This document shows, piece after piece, positions 35,171-44,500 of a DNA stretch of 64,000 nt. The notes below the pieces were generated by a model, which saw only the letters and a list, made by a program, of their open reading frames with translations, made no database searches and was not told the DNA's origin. Source of the DNA: Paludibacteraceae bacterium. GTDB taxonomy: Bacteria; Bacteroidota; Bacteroidia; Bacteroidales; Paludibacteraceae. The stretch is taken from contig JAEERP010000003.1 in assembly GCA_016285885.1 (NCBI GenBank), positions 253,510 to 317,509 of the forward strand, given 5' to 3'. Made by a program: the position numbers and the translations under genes. Every line of letters begins with the position of its first letter. The stretch's first letter is position 1.

Positions 35171-36451
35171 GAAAATATTAGAGCCTACAACCCGTGGGGA
35201 GGAAGCGATATCGCTTTAGGCTATAGGCGTGACTTCTATATGACAAAGATTACCCCTTACATCGGCAATTCTTTGGTGAAGGTGCTTACGGGGCAGCGAA
35301 GGACAGGCAAGAGCTACATTCTTCGTCAAATAGCCATGGAGCTTATACACAAGGGGATAGCACCTGAAAACATATTGTTCATCAACGCCGAGTTCTCCGC
35401 CTTCAACTTCTTGCAGACGCACGAAGATCTCGAGAAACTCATTCAGGAGTACCGCAAAGAATTGTCCCCTCAAGGCAAATTCTTCCTTTTCATCGACGAA
35501 GTGCAAAACATAACCGGTTGGGAAAGGAGTGTCAACTCGTTATCTCAGGACTTCACCACCCCCTGCGAAATATTCATCAGCGGATCCAACTCGACCATGC
35601 TCTCGGGAGAACTGGCGACGCACCTATCGGGGCGATATGTTCAGTTCGAAATACTCCCTTTCTCCTATAGGGAGTGGTGCGATGTCCACCAAAAGGAGCA
35701 AGGCTTCGATAGTTACGAGGAATATCTTCATGACGGGGGACTACCCGAGCTAATACACCTAAACGACGACGAAGTGAGACGTCATTACATGTCCAGCCTC
35801 AAAGACACCATCCTGCTTCGCGACATTATCTCACGGTACTCCATCAGAGATCCCAAACTGTTGGAAGACCTTTTCGTCTACACCGTGAACAATGCGACAA
35901 AGCTCACAACGCCCAACAACATTGTGAAGTTCTACAAAGGGAAGGGGAAGAAGGTGAACTACGAAACCGTAGCGTCGTACCTTGCCTATATGACAGAGAC
36001 CTACATTATCCATAAAACCGAGCGATACAACATCCAAGGCAAGGAAACCATCGCGGGGAACTGTAAATACTACATCAACGACCTCTCATTCTACAATTAT
36101 CTCTACAGAGGCTTTTCTTTCGGGGCAGGCTATGAACTGGAGAATTTAGTCTATTTGGAGCTACGCAGAGCCGGTTACAAAGTCTATGTGGGGACCATAC
36201 AGGGCGCCCACACTGATGAGCAAAGCGAGGTCGATTTCGTGGCCATAAACGGAGACAAAAAGATCTACGTGCAGGCTTCCTACGAGACAAGCGACCCCAA
36301 AACGCTGGAGCGGGAATACTCCTCTTTGGAACTCATCCAAGACCACTACCCCAAATTTGTTGTAACCCTAGATAAGTTCCAACGTCCCAACAGAAACGGT
36401 ATCGTGCATGTACTGGCGCCGGAGTTTCACAAGGTGTTGGAGAGGATTTGA
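35156..36451 (+). CDS. AAA_14/DUF4143 ATPase with PD-(D/E)XK-like C-terminus
   Basis: 431 residues from ATG 35156; a second ATG at 35168 is equally possible. P-loop GQRRTGKS (about 46-53) and Walker B FLFIDEVQ (about 111-118) lie in an AAA_14 domain. The SGSNSTML and FEILPFSYREW segments follow. The DUF4143 half contains QSEVDFVAINGDKKIYVQASYE, the pattern of the restriction-endonuclease fold (E...D...E/Q-x-K-like). Such genes are expanded as paralogues in Bacteroidales with unknown role. The gene is directly bracketed by two unrelated tandem-repeat arrays, and its local base composition is lower in GC than argC and rprXY. Confidence 0.88.
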   Translation: MIEQMENIRAYNPWGGSDIALGYRRDFYMTKITPYIGNSLVKVLTGQRRTGKSYILRQIAMELIHKGIAPENILFINAEFSAFNFLQTHEDLEKLIQEYRKELSPQGKFFLFIDEVQNITGWERSVNSLSQDFTTPCEIFISGSNSTMLSGELATHLSGRYVQFEILPFSYREWCDVHQKEQGFDSYEEYLHDGGLPELIHLNDDEVRRHYMSSLKDTILLRDIISRYSIRDPKLLEDLFVYTVNNATKLTTPNNIVKFYKGKGKKVNYETVASYLAYMTETYIIHKTERYNIQGKETIAGNCKYYINDLSFYNYLYRGFSFGAGYELENLVYLELRRAGYKVYVGTIQGAHTDEQSEVDFVAINGDKKIYVQASYETSDPKTLEREYSSLELIQDHYPKFVVTLDKFQRPNRNGIVHVLAPEFHKVLERI

Positions 36452-36452
36452 C

Positions 36453-36535
36453 GGTTAGGAAAATGTGACAGATTCCGCACTTCATGGTTAGGAAAATGTG
36501 ACAGGTTTAGCAATTCATGGTTAGGAAAATGTGAA
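36453..36535 (+). repeat. Three 33-nt direct repeats immediately after the ATPase stop codon
   Basis: GGTTAGGAAAATGTGA occurs exactly at 36453, 36486 and 36519, a strict 33-nt period. The first copy begins one base after the stop codon (36449-36451). Units 1 and 2 also share the tail (CAG.TT..GCA.TTCAT). Sequence differs from the 5' array, although both share GGTTA followed by a purine-rich stretch. Confidence 0.88.
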
Positions 36536-36602
36536 AGCGTATTATTTATATGATTGATATATAACGTATTAGCATAAAAAATTACCCGCAGCGATTATTA
36601 CC

Positions 36603-36634
36603 AAAAAAGCCGACAACGCAAAACATTGTCGGCT
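36603..36634 (-). terminator. Terminator of rprXY
   Basis: AGCCGACAA (36608-36616) pairs perfectly with TTGTCGGCT (36626-36634). On the minus strand it is followed by TTTTTT (36608-36603). It lies 25 nt past the rprY stop. Confidence 0.85.
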
Positions 36635-36658
36635 CCCATCATCATTAACTTAAAACAT

Positions 36659-37366
36659 TTACTCCTCTTTAGGATCTTCCGGTATCACAATCTTGTACCC
36701 CTTGCCATGCACATTGATGATCTCCACCTGCGGGTCAGCCTTCAACAGCTTACGCAGTTTAGTGATGTAGACATCCATGCTACGGGCATTGAAGTAATTA
36801 TCATCCACCCAAATCGTCTTCAAGGCGCGGTTACGCTCCAGGATATCGTTCTTATGTTCGCAAAGCAGACCGAGCAATTCAGACTCCTTAGTGGTCAGTT
36901 TCGTGGACTCGCCATCGATGGTAAGGAGCTGCTTCTGGGAATCGAACGTGAACTTGCCCAATTTATGGATCGGGTCAGCCGCCCCCTTCTTGCCATTCAC
37001 ACGACGAAGGATCGCCTCGATACGAAGCAAGAGCTCCTCCATGCTGAAAGGCTTAGTGATATAGTCGTCGGCGCCGATGCGGAAGCCCTCGACGATATCC
37101 TCCTTGAGTGTCTTGGCGGTCAGGAAGAGAATAGGCACCTTCTCGTTCACCTGCCTGATCTCCTGCGCCAACGTGAAGCCATCCTTCTTAGGCATCATCA
37201 CGTCCAGGACACACACGTCATACTTACCCGCGAAGAATGCGTTGCCACCCTCTTCGCCATCCAGCTTCAGGTCCACGTCGTAGCCCTTAGCGTGCAAATA
37301 CTCCCTCAGCAACATGCCAAGGTTCTCGTCGTCTTCGCACAACAGAATTTTTATCTTCTCGTCCAT
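36659..37366 (-). CDS. rprY: OmpR-family response regulator RprY
   Basis: 235 residues. Receiver domain to about residue 120 with the acidic pocket (CEDDENL), phospho-acceptor Asp in YDVCVLDVMMPKKDG and K in FITKPF-like DDYITKPFSM. C-terminal winged helix (about 130-228): TTKESELLGLLCEH, VYITKLRKLL. Sequence matches Bacteroides RprY closely in pattern. It regulates transcription downstream of the sensor RprX, encoded 20 nt upstream. Regulated genes in this window are not evident. Confidence 0.9.
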   Translation of the reverse strand: MDEKIKILLCEDDENLGMLLREYLHAKGYDVDLKLDGEEGGNAFFAGKYDVCVLDVMMPKKDGFTLAQEIRQVNEKVPILFLTAKTLKEDIVEGFRIGADDYITKPFSMEELLLRIEAILRRVNGKKGAADPIHKLGKFTFDSQKQLLTIDGESTKLTTKESELLGLLCEHKNDILERNRALKTIWVDDNYFNARSMDVYITKLRKLLKADPQVEIINVHGKGYKIVIPEDPKEE

Positions 37367-37386
37367 ATCTTATCTCGTCTTTTAAA

Positions 37387-38922
37387 TTAAATATTTTTCT
37401 TAATAGGAATCTCAATGATAAACTTCGTACCCTTCTCGTACTCGCTTTCGACCCGTATCGTGCCTTTATGGTCGGTGACCACCTTCTTCACGTAGGCCAG
37501 ACCTAGGCCGAAGCCCTTCACGTTATGCACGCTGCCCGTCGGCACGCGGTAGAACTTATCGAAGATACGTTTCAAATTAGATTTCTTGATACCGATACCG
37601 TTGTCCTCCACCGATATGCAGAGCTTGCCATGCTCGTTCCACGTCCTGATCCTCAGCACCAGCGGTCCCTTGCTGTACTTCACCGCATTATCCATCAGGT
37701 TGTAGATGATGTTGGTGAAATGGATCTCGTCCACCATCGTCTCGGAATCCTCCGCATCCAGTTCCGTTTGGATATCGCCACCCGTATTCTGCACCTTCAA
37801 GGCGAAGTTGCCGGCGATGGTGAGGATGAGGTCGTCGATGTCCATCAACTCCAGTTTCAGGGCAGAGCTCTCTTTCTCGAAGATGGACATCTGCAGCACC
37901 TTATCGATCTGGCGAGTCAGACGTTTCGTCTCGTCGCTGATCGTCTTCGAGAGCTGGTCCACCATGCCTTTCGTCTTCGAGATGGAATCGTCGTTCAGCA
38001 TCTGGGCAGCCAACGAAATGGTGGAGACCGGCGTCTTCAGCTCGTGCGTCATGTTGTTCATGAAGTCCGTACGCATCTCGGAGAGTTGCTTCTGCCGGGA
38101 GATGATCACCAAGGAGAAGACGAAGGTGAACAACAAAATAAGCGTGAAGATGATCGAGACGTAAAAGATCTGGTTCGAGCCCCAGAACCAAGCCTTGGAA
38201 GGCGTATAGACCTTCAGCACATTGGAGGTCGGCGCAGGATCGTTCGGGAAGAGCAGCTGGGTGTAGCAAACCATATCTTTCGGACTCAAACCATCCTCCT
38301 CGAAACTGCCGCTACTATAGATTTCACGGCCATCCTTGTTCACGACGCAGCAATAATATTTCAGTTCGCCCAACCCGTTGTTGTCCAATTCACGGTCGAC
38401 CAACTCATTCAGTTTTTGGAAGTCGATACGCTCCTCGATCGGTTTGACGTAGGTCTCGCTCAGCAAGCGGACCAATATATCATCCAACAAAGCCCTACTT
38501 TGCAGGAAGCGTTCCTTGAGTTTGTTTTGGATAATACGGGATGACTCCTCGATGGAGTTCATTCCATGCTTCATGGAGATGAAGACCGTGGGACGAACAC
38601 GCACACATGAGTTGAAGGTGGAGTCGACTTGACGGTCGATATGCCCCATCCGACCATTCCCCATCGTCATAGGCGTAGGGACCATCTTGGTGGTGATGCG
38701 GGTCTTGGAAGAAGGGACCGCCAGATTCTTGTTCAGGTATTGGAGCGTTTCCTCCTCCTCCAACAATCGGGCCACCTCATAAAGACTACGCTTCACAGCC
38801 TCGCCGAACTGCTCCTCACGCACCTCGGCGGTAGAGCGGATATAGTACGACTGAAGGAATATCAATCCCAAGAATGAAATCGACATCACAATGCCCAATA
38901 ATATGATCGTTGTCTTCTTCAT
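37387..38922 (-). CDS. rprX: Sensor histidine kinase RprX
   Basis: 511 residues from ATG 38922 (MKKTTIILLGIVMSIS). The longer ATG at 38940 would overlap a TATATTTG promoter box at 38935-38928, so the inner start is preferred; the message would then be nearly leaderless. Two membrane helices (about 7-28 and 260-285) bracket a periplasmic sensor region. The H-box reads FMNNMTHELKTPVSTISLAAQML (His is the phosphorylation site), N-box IIYNLMDNAVKYS, then G1/G2 boxes VEDNGIGIK and GFGLGLAYVKKVV. Partner of rprY. Confidence 0.9.
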   Translation of the reverse strand: MKKTTIILLGIVMSISFLGLIFLQSYYIRSTAEVREEQFGEAVKRSLYEVARLLEEEETLQYLNKNLAVPSSKTRITTKMVPTPMTMGNGRMGHIDRQVDSTFNSCVRVRPTVFISMKHGMNSIEESSRIIQNKLKERFLQSRALLDDILVRLLSETYVKPIEERIDFQKLNELVDRELDNNGLGELKYYCCVVNKDGREIYSSGSFEEDGLSPKDMVCYTQLLFPNDPAPTSNVLKVYTPSKAWFWGSNQIFYVSIIFTLILLFTFVFSLVIISRQKQLSEMRTDFMNNMTHELKTPVSTISLAAQMLNDDSISKTKGMVDQLSKTISDETKRLTRQIDKVLQMSIFEKESSALKLELMDIDDLILTIAGNFALKVQNTGGDIQTELDAEDSETMVDEIHFTNIIYNLMDNAVKYSKGPLVLRIRTWNEHGKLCISVEDNGIGIKKSNLKRIFDKFYRVPTGSVHNVKGFGLGLAYVKKVVTDHKGTIRVESEYEKGTKFIIEIPIKKNI

Positions 38923-39126
38923 CAGCGCAAATATAAACAAACGATTTTAACATTTCGCATGGCTTAACTTTATTTAATAAATAGGGGAGTAAATGGGCGG
39001 TTAAATGTGAAAAAATGAGTAAATTTGCATGAGGTGAATTATAAAATTCGCTAATTTTACATAGCAGACAGAACCATAGGGTTTAGAAAACATACATAAA
39101 CCCCACCATAAGAGGAAGATAGCATA

Positions 39127-41442
39127 ATGGAGAATATACCATCGATACTGGCGGACTTGGCACTGATACTCATATCAGGAGGTGTCATGACCATTCTATT
39201 CAAATGGTTGAAGCAGCCAGTCGTATTAGGATATATCGTGGCTGGCTTTCTTGTCAGTTCGCAGATCTCCTTGACCCCTACCATCTCGGGCACCTCCGAT
39301 ATAGGCACATGGGCGGACATCGGTGTCATCTTCCTGCTCTTCTGCCTCGGTTTGGACTTCAGTTTCAAGAAATTGATCAAGGTGGGTCAGACCGCAGCCA
39401 TCGCGGCCATCACCATCATCACCTTCATGATCCTGCTAGGGTTCCTTGTGGGTGTTTCCCTGGGCTGGGGCATCTTCAACAGTCTGCTCCTAGGCGGTAT
39501 GATCTCCATGTCATCCACCGCCATCATCATCAAAGCATTCGACGACATGGGGCTGCGCAACCAGTCCTACACCCGCTACGTCTTCGGCATCCTCATCGTG
39601 GAAGACCTCATCGCCATCCTCCTGATGGTGCTCATCTCCACGCTGGCCGTCAGCAAGTCATTCGAAGGGGAAAGCCTCATCATGGCCATCCTGAAGCTGA
39701 TCTTCTTCCTGGTCGTTTGGCTGATAGGCGGCATCTATTTCATCCCGATCATCCTACGGAAGGCGAAGAAGGTACTGAACGACGAGACTTTGCTGGTCTT
39801 CTCGTTAGGCTTATGCTTCGGCATGGTGCTCTTCGCGAAGACAGTAGGTTTCTCCTCCGCATTAGGCGCTTTCGTCATGGGTTCCATCCTAGCGGAGACA
39901 TTGGATGCGGAAAGGATCGAGCGTTTGGTGCGTCCTCTGAAGGACACCTTCGGCGCCATCTTCTTCGTGTCGGTCGGTATGATGGTGGACTTCGCCGTCA
40001 TCACGCAGTACATCGTGCCGATCATCATCATCACCCTGGCGATCATCTTCGGACAGATCATCTTCGGCACGTGCGGTCTGCTCTTGGCGAACCAGCCCCT
40101 GAAGACCGCCATCCAGTCCGGCTTCTGCCTCACGCAGATCGGCGAGTTCGCCTTCATCATCGCCATGCTGGGTATCAACCTCAAGGTCATCGACCCGTTC
40201 ATCTATCCCGTGATTGTGGCGGTGTCGGTCATCACAATTTTCCTCACGCCTTACATCATGCGGTTCTCGGAGCCGGCCTACAACTTCATATCGTCCCACC
40301 TGCCTGAGTCATGGGCGAACGCCATCGAGCGTCGCTCCACCTCCGGGAAGTCCGCACATGTGCAGAACGTATGGTACAGCCTGCTGTCGCAGATCATCCG
40401 CATCATATTCGTCTACTCGATGCTGACCATCGCCATCGAACTGCTCTCCATCAAATACTTCATACCATTCGTCACCAGCAAGATTGAAGGGTATTGGGGC
40501 GCCATCGTGGGCGCGGGCATCACCATCCTGATCATCTCCCCTCTGCTGCGCGCGATGGTGGCGAAGAAAAACCATTCGCTGGAATTCAAATATCTCTGGA
40601 AGACAAGCAAATACAACCATGCGCCGTTGCTGGCCACCATCCTGCTGCGTTTCTTCCTCGCCGCCACATTCGTCTACTTCATACTGCTGAAGACGGCGGA
40701 GCTACTGCACATCAACATTGGGTTCCTCTTCATCGCGGCATTCGTCATTTGCGCCGCCATCATCATCGTCTTGATGTTACGGTCCAGACGCATCAAATTG
40801 TATTCCATCACATTGGAGCGCAAATTCATGCACAACCTCAACTCGAGGGAATACGAGGAGATAAAGAAATCGAGGGCGAAGGAGGTCTTCGGCAAAAAGG
40901 AGCTGGCCAAGAGCCTCTCCGCGCATGACCTGCATTTGGTCGACTTCGAAGTGCCTCAGTTCTCGAAGGTGATAGGATATACCCTAAGGAGGATGAATTT
41001 CCACCAGAAGCACGGTGTCTACGTGGTCTCCATCATGCGAGGCAAGCAACGCATCAACATCCCTTCGGCGGAGGAGGTCATCTTCCCGTTCGATAAACTG
41101 CTGGTGCTCGGTAGCGATGAGCAGCTGAAATCATTCAGCGACGCCCTCAACACCAACAACGAGGAGTGGGTAAGGGATACGAAGAACACCGGCGTCGTCA
41201 TCGAGCAGTTCCAGATATCCGAGAAATCTACCCTGGCCGGCAAGCCGATCAGCCAATCCGGCATCAAGGAACACTCCAAATGCATGGTGGTGGGAATAGA
41301 GCACGAGGGCACTACCCTCATGAACCCATCCCCGAACACTGTCATCCAAACAGGCGACTTCATCTGGATCGTGGGCGAGGCCCAGAAGATACAGGAACTG
41401 ATGAAGAACTGCGAATCCATTTACGTGTTAGACCAACAATAA
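39127..41442 (+). CDS. CPA2-family cation:proton antiporter with TrkA_C regulatory domain
   Basis: 771 residues. About twelve membrane helices to residue ~390, with the Na+/H+ exchanger core (GLDFSFKKLIKVGQ, GMISMSSTAIIIKAFDDMGL, GILIVEDLIAILLMVL, SALGAFVMGSILAET). A second membrane region and a cytosolic TrkA_C-like domain (IEQFQISEKSTLAGKPISQSG ... MNPSPNTVIQTGDFIWIVG) follow. Similar to KefB/KefC and other potassium or sodium antiporters; the glutathione-binding RCK-N domain of KefC is not obvious. Ion is uncertain. A TAAATTTG box at 39020-39027 may be the promoter. Confidence 0.88.
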   Translation: MENIPSILADLALILISGGVMTILFKWLKQPVVLGYIVAGFLVSSQISLTPTISGTSDIGTWADIGVIFLLFCLGLDFSFKKLIKVGQTAAIAAITIITFMILLGFLVGVSLGWGIFNSLLLGGMISMSSTAIIIKAFDDMGLRNQSYTRYVFGILIVEDLIAILLMVLISTLAVSKSFEGESLIMAILKLIFFLVVWLIGGIYFIPIILRKAKKVLNDETLLVFSLGLCFGMVLFAKTVGFSSALGAFVMGSILAETLDAERIERLVRPLKDTFGAIFFVSVGMMVDFAVITQYIVPIIIITLAIIFGQIIFGTCGLLLANQPLKTAIQSGFCLTQIGEFAFIIAMLGINLKVIDPFIYPVIVAVSVITIFLTPYIMRFSEPAYNFISSHLPESWANAIERRSTSGKSAHVQNVWYSLLSQIIRIIFVYSMLTIAIELLSIKYFIPFVTSKIEGYWGAIVGAGITILIISPLLRAMVAKKNHSLEFKYLWKTSKYNHAPLLATILLRFFLAATFVYFILLKTAELLHINIGFLFIAAFVICAAIIIVLMLRSRRIKLYSITLERKFMHNLNSREYEEIKKSRAKEVFGKKELAKSLSAHDLHLVDFEVPQFSKVIGYTLRRMNFHQKHGVYVVSIMRGKQRINIPSAEEVIFPFDKLLVLGSDEQLKSFSDALNTNNEEWVRDTKNTGVVIEQFQISEKSTLAGKPISQSGIKEHSKCMVVGIEHEGTTLMNPSPNTVIQTGDFIWIVGEAQKIQELMKNCESIYVLDQQ

Positions 41443-41597
41443 GGAGTATCCACGCCCCCCGAAATACATTACCTTTAACCCTTATTTCTTTACTGGAAAA
41501 AGGGGTTGCAACCCTATATATCAATTCTATAGACATTAGGTTGGCAATCTCGTTTTTTATATCTAATTTTGCAGATATTTTCACGTAAGGTAATTGT

Positions 41598-44500
41598 ATG
41601 TTCAAAATAGGACTTGACATTGGCTCTACTACAGCAAAAATTGTAGTGCTAAACGAAGCAGGGGAAGTAGTATACTCTTCATATAAACGCCACTTGGCTA
41701 ACGTCAAGGGTGCCATAACTGCCTTTTTGGAGGAGCTGAAAAACACACTGACCACAGAGAAATTCACACTTTCCATCACCGGTTCGGTGGGTTTAGGCGT
41801 ATCCGAGAGATACGATATCCCTTTTGTCCAAGAGGTCATCGCCGCTACGGAATTCACAAAAAAAATACATCCGGAAGTCTCCACCATCATCGACATCGGT
41901 GGTGAGGACGCCAAGATCGTCTACCTGAAGAACGGGCAGGTGTCTGATCTTCGTATGAACGGCAACTGTGCCGGCGGTACGGGTGCGTTCATCGACCAAA
42001 TGGCGCTTTGCCTAGGCGTGGAGGTCTCCGAACTGGACGGCCTCGCCAAGAATGCGCAGCACGTCTACCCGATTGCCTCCCGTTGCGGTGTATTCTCCAA
42101 GACGGACATACAAAACCTCGTGGCGCGCAACGCTTCCAAGGAAGACATCGCCGCCTCCATCTTCCGCGCCGTGGCCGTACAGACCGCCAGCGCATTGTCA
42201 CACGGCTGCGAGGTGCGCCCTAAGGTGCTCTTCTGCGGCGGTCCGCTCACCTTCATCGGTTCCCTCCGAAAGGCCATCGCGGACTATTTCAGACTCGACA
42301 TCAACGACGACTGCGTCATCCTTGAAAACGCAAACATCATCCCTGCCTGGGGTACCGCTCTCTTCAAGAACGAGATGACCCCAGTCAACATCGAGGAACT
42401 GACAGAGATATTGAACCGTGAACCGATTAAGAAGAACACGGACAACCCTAATAAGAACAAGACGAACGTCATCCTGCCTCCTATCTTCCACGACGAGGAG
42501 GAATACATGGCTTGGAAGGCTGAAAAGGAGAAGTCGCACATCCCTGTGGTCAACCTCAACGAGTGCAAGGGCAAAACCTACTTGGGTATCGACTCCGGCT
42601 CCACCACGACGAAGATCGTCCTCATCAACGAGACGGGCGACATCCTCTACAAATACTACACCCACAACGGGGGTAACCCGATCGGTGCGGTGCGCCGCGG
42701 GTTGGAGAAGCTAAAGGCCCGTTGCATCGAAGAGAAACTGGATTTGGAGATTACGGCAGGTTGCTCCACCGGCTATGGTGAGGACCTCATCAAGGCGGCC
42801 TTCTCGCTCGACTTCGGCATGATCGAGACGATGGCACACTATGTGGCCGCCAAGAACATGTGCCCGGATGTCTCCTTCATCCTTGACATCGGTGGACAGG
42901 ACATGAAGGCCATCTACGTGGAGAATGGTGCGCTGACCCGCATGGAGATCAACGAGGCCTGCTCGTCAGGCTGCGGATCCTTCATCGAGACATTCGCCCA
43001 GACCCTCAACTGCGAGATCACAGACTTCGTCTACCAGGCTTGCCAGAGCCAAAACCCGTGCGACCTCGGTACCCGTTGCACCGTCTTCATGAACTCCAAG
43101 GTGAAACAAGTGCTGCGCGAGGGCTACTCGGTAAGCGACATCGCCGCAGGTCTCGCCTACTCGGTTGTCAAGAACTGCCTATTTAAGGTATTGAAGATCA
43201 AAAACTACGATGAATTGGGCAAAAACATCGTCCTCCAAGGTGGTACGATGAAGAACGACTCCGTCGTCAAGGCGTTCGAGAACCTGACCGGCAAAAACGT
43301 ATACTGCAACAACGTGCCTGAGCTGATGGGCGCCTATGGATGCGCCCTCTACGCCAAGAAGATGCACGACCAGAACAAGAAGGCGACGCCGCTCGACAAC
43401 TATCTTGTCTCGGCCGACTTCGATTCAAAGGTTCTGTCCTGCAAGGGATGCGACAACAACTGCCAAATCACGAAATACTCCTTCAAGAGCGGTGGCACCT
43501 ATTACTCCGGTAATAAGTGCGAGAAGATATTCAACAACGGTGGTTACAAGGTGAAACCGGGCATCGACATGAGCGCAAGGAAGTACCACGAGCTCTTCGA
43601 CCGCGCCGAGCAACCATCCAAACTGCTCACACCGCTCTTCCGCATGGGTATCCCACGCGCACTGAACATGTACGAGGAGTTCCCGTTCTGGCACACCTTC
43701 TTCACGGAATGTAACATACAAGTGGAGATCTCCTCCACATCCACCTATAGGAACTACGAAAGGGGCGTGCACACCGTCATGTCCGACAACATCTGCTTCC
43801 CCGCGAAGCTGGTGCACAGCCACATCTACGAACTGCAGGAGAAGGGCGTGGACCGTATCTTCTTCCCGCGCGTCGTCTACGAGTGCGTGGAGGACAACGC
43901 CGCCCACAACAGCTTCAACTGCCCGATCATCATCGGTTACCCGGACGTGGTGCAGAGCGCCATCGACTCGGAGATACCGATCGATTCGCCGGTCATCTCC
44001 TTCAAGGACGAGAAGCTCTTGCTCAAACAATTGATCCGCTACATGAAGGGTCTGGGCGTCTCCGAGAAGGTGGTGAAAGCCGCCCACGCCAAGGCGGTGC
44101 AGGTATACAGCGAGTTCGGACTGAACCTCCGCCGCCTCAACGAGGAAGCTTACGAAAAGGCAAAGAAAGAGAACCGGTTGGTCATCGTCCTCGCCGGACG
44201 ACCTTACCACACCGACCCGCTCGTGCAACATAAGATATCAGAGATGATTTCGCAGATGGGCGTGGACGTCATCACGGAGGAGGTCTCAAGAAAGAATAAC
44301 TGCGACGAGAAGGAGGCCTTCATCATCAAGCAATGGTCCTTCGTCAACCGTATCCTCAACTCCGCCCAATGGGCGGCAAGACAGGGAAGGAACGTCCACT
44401 ACGTGGAGACCACCTCCTTCGGTTGCGGACCGGACGCTTTCTTCACGGACGAGGTGCGCAGCTTGCTCAACCGATATGGTAAGTCATTGACTTTATTGAA

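Noticed and set aside
34951-35181. 76-residue plus-strand ORF ahead of the ATPase
   Set aside because: It is a translation of the 40-nt repeat array (repeated GKSFGYSRK-like peptides) and overlaps the ATPase start in another frame.
36453-36535. CRISPR array downstream of the ATPase
   Set aside because: Only three copies, repeat core of 16 nt, spacers of 17 nt that are similar to each other, and no cas gene. The repeats are simple direct repeats.
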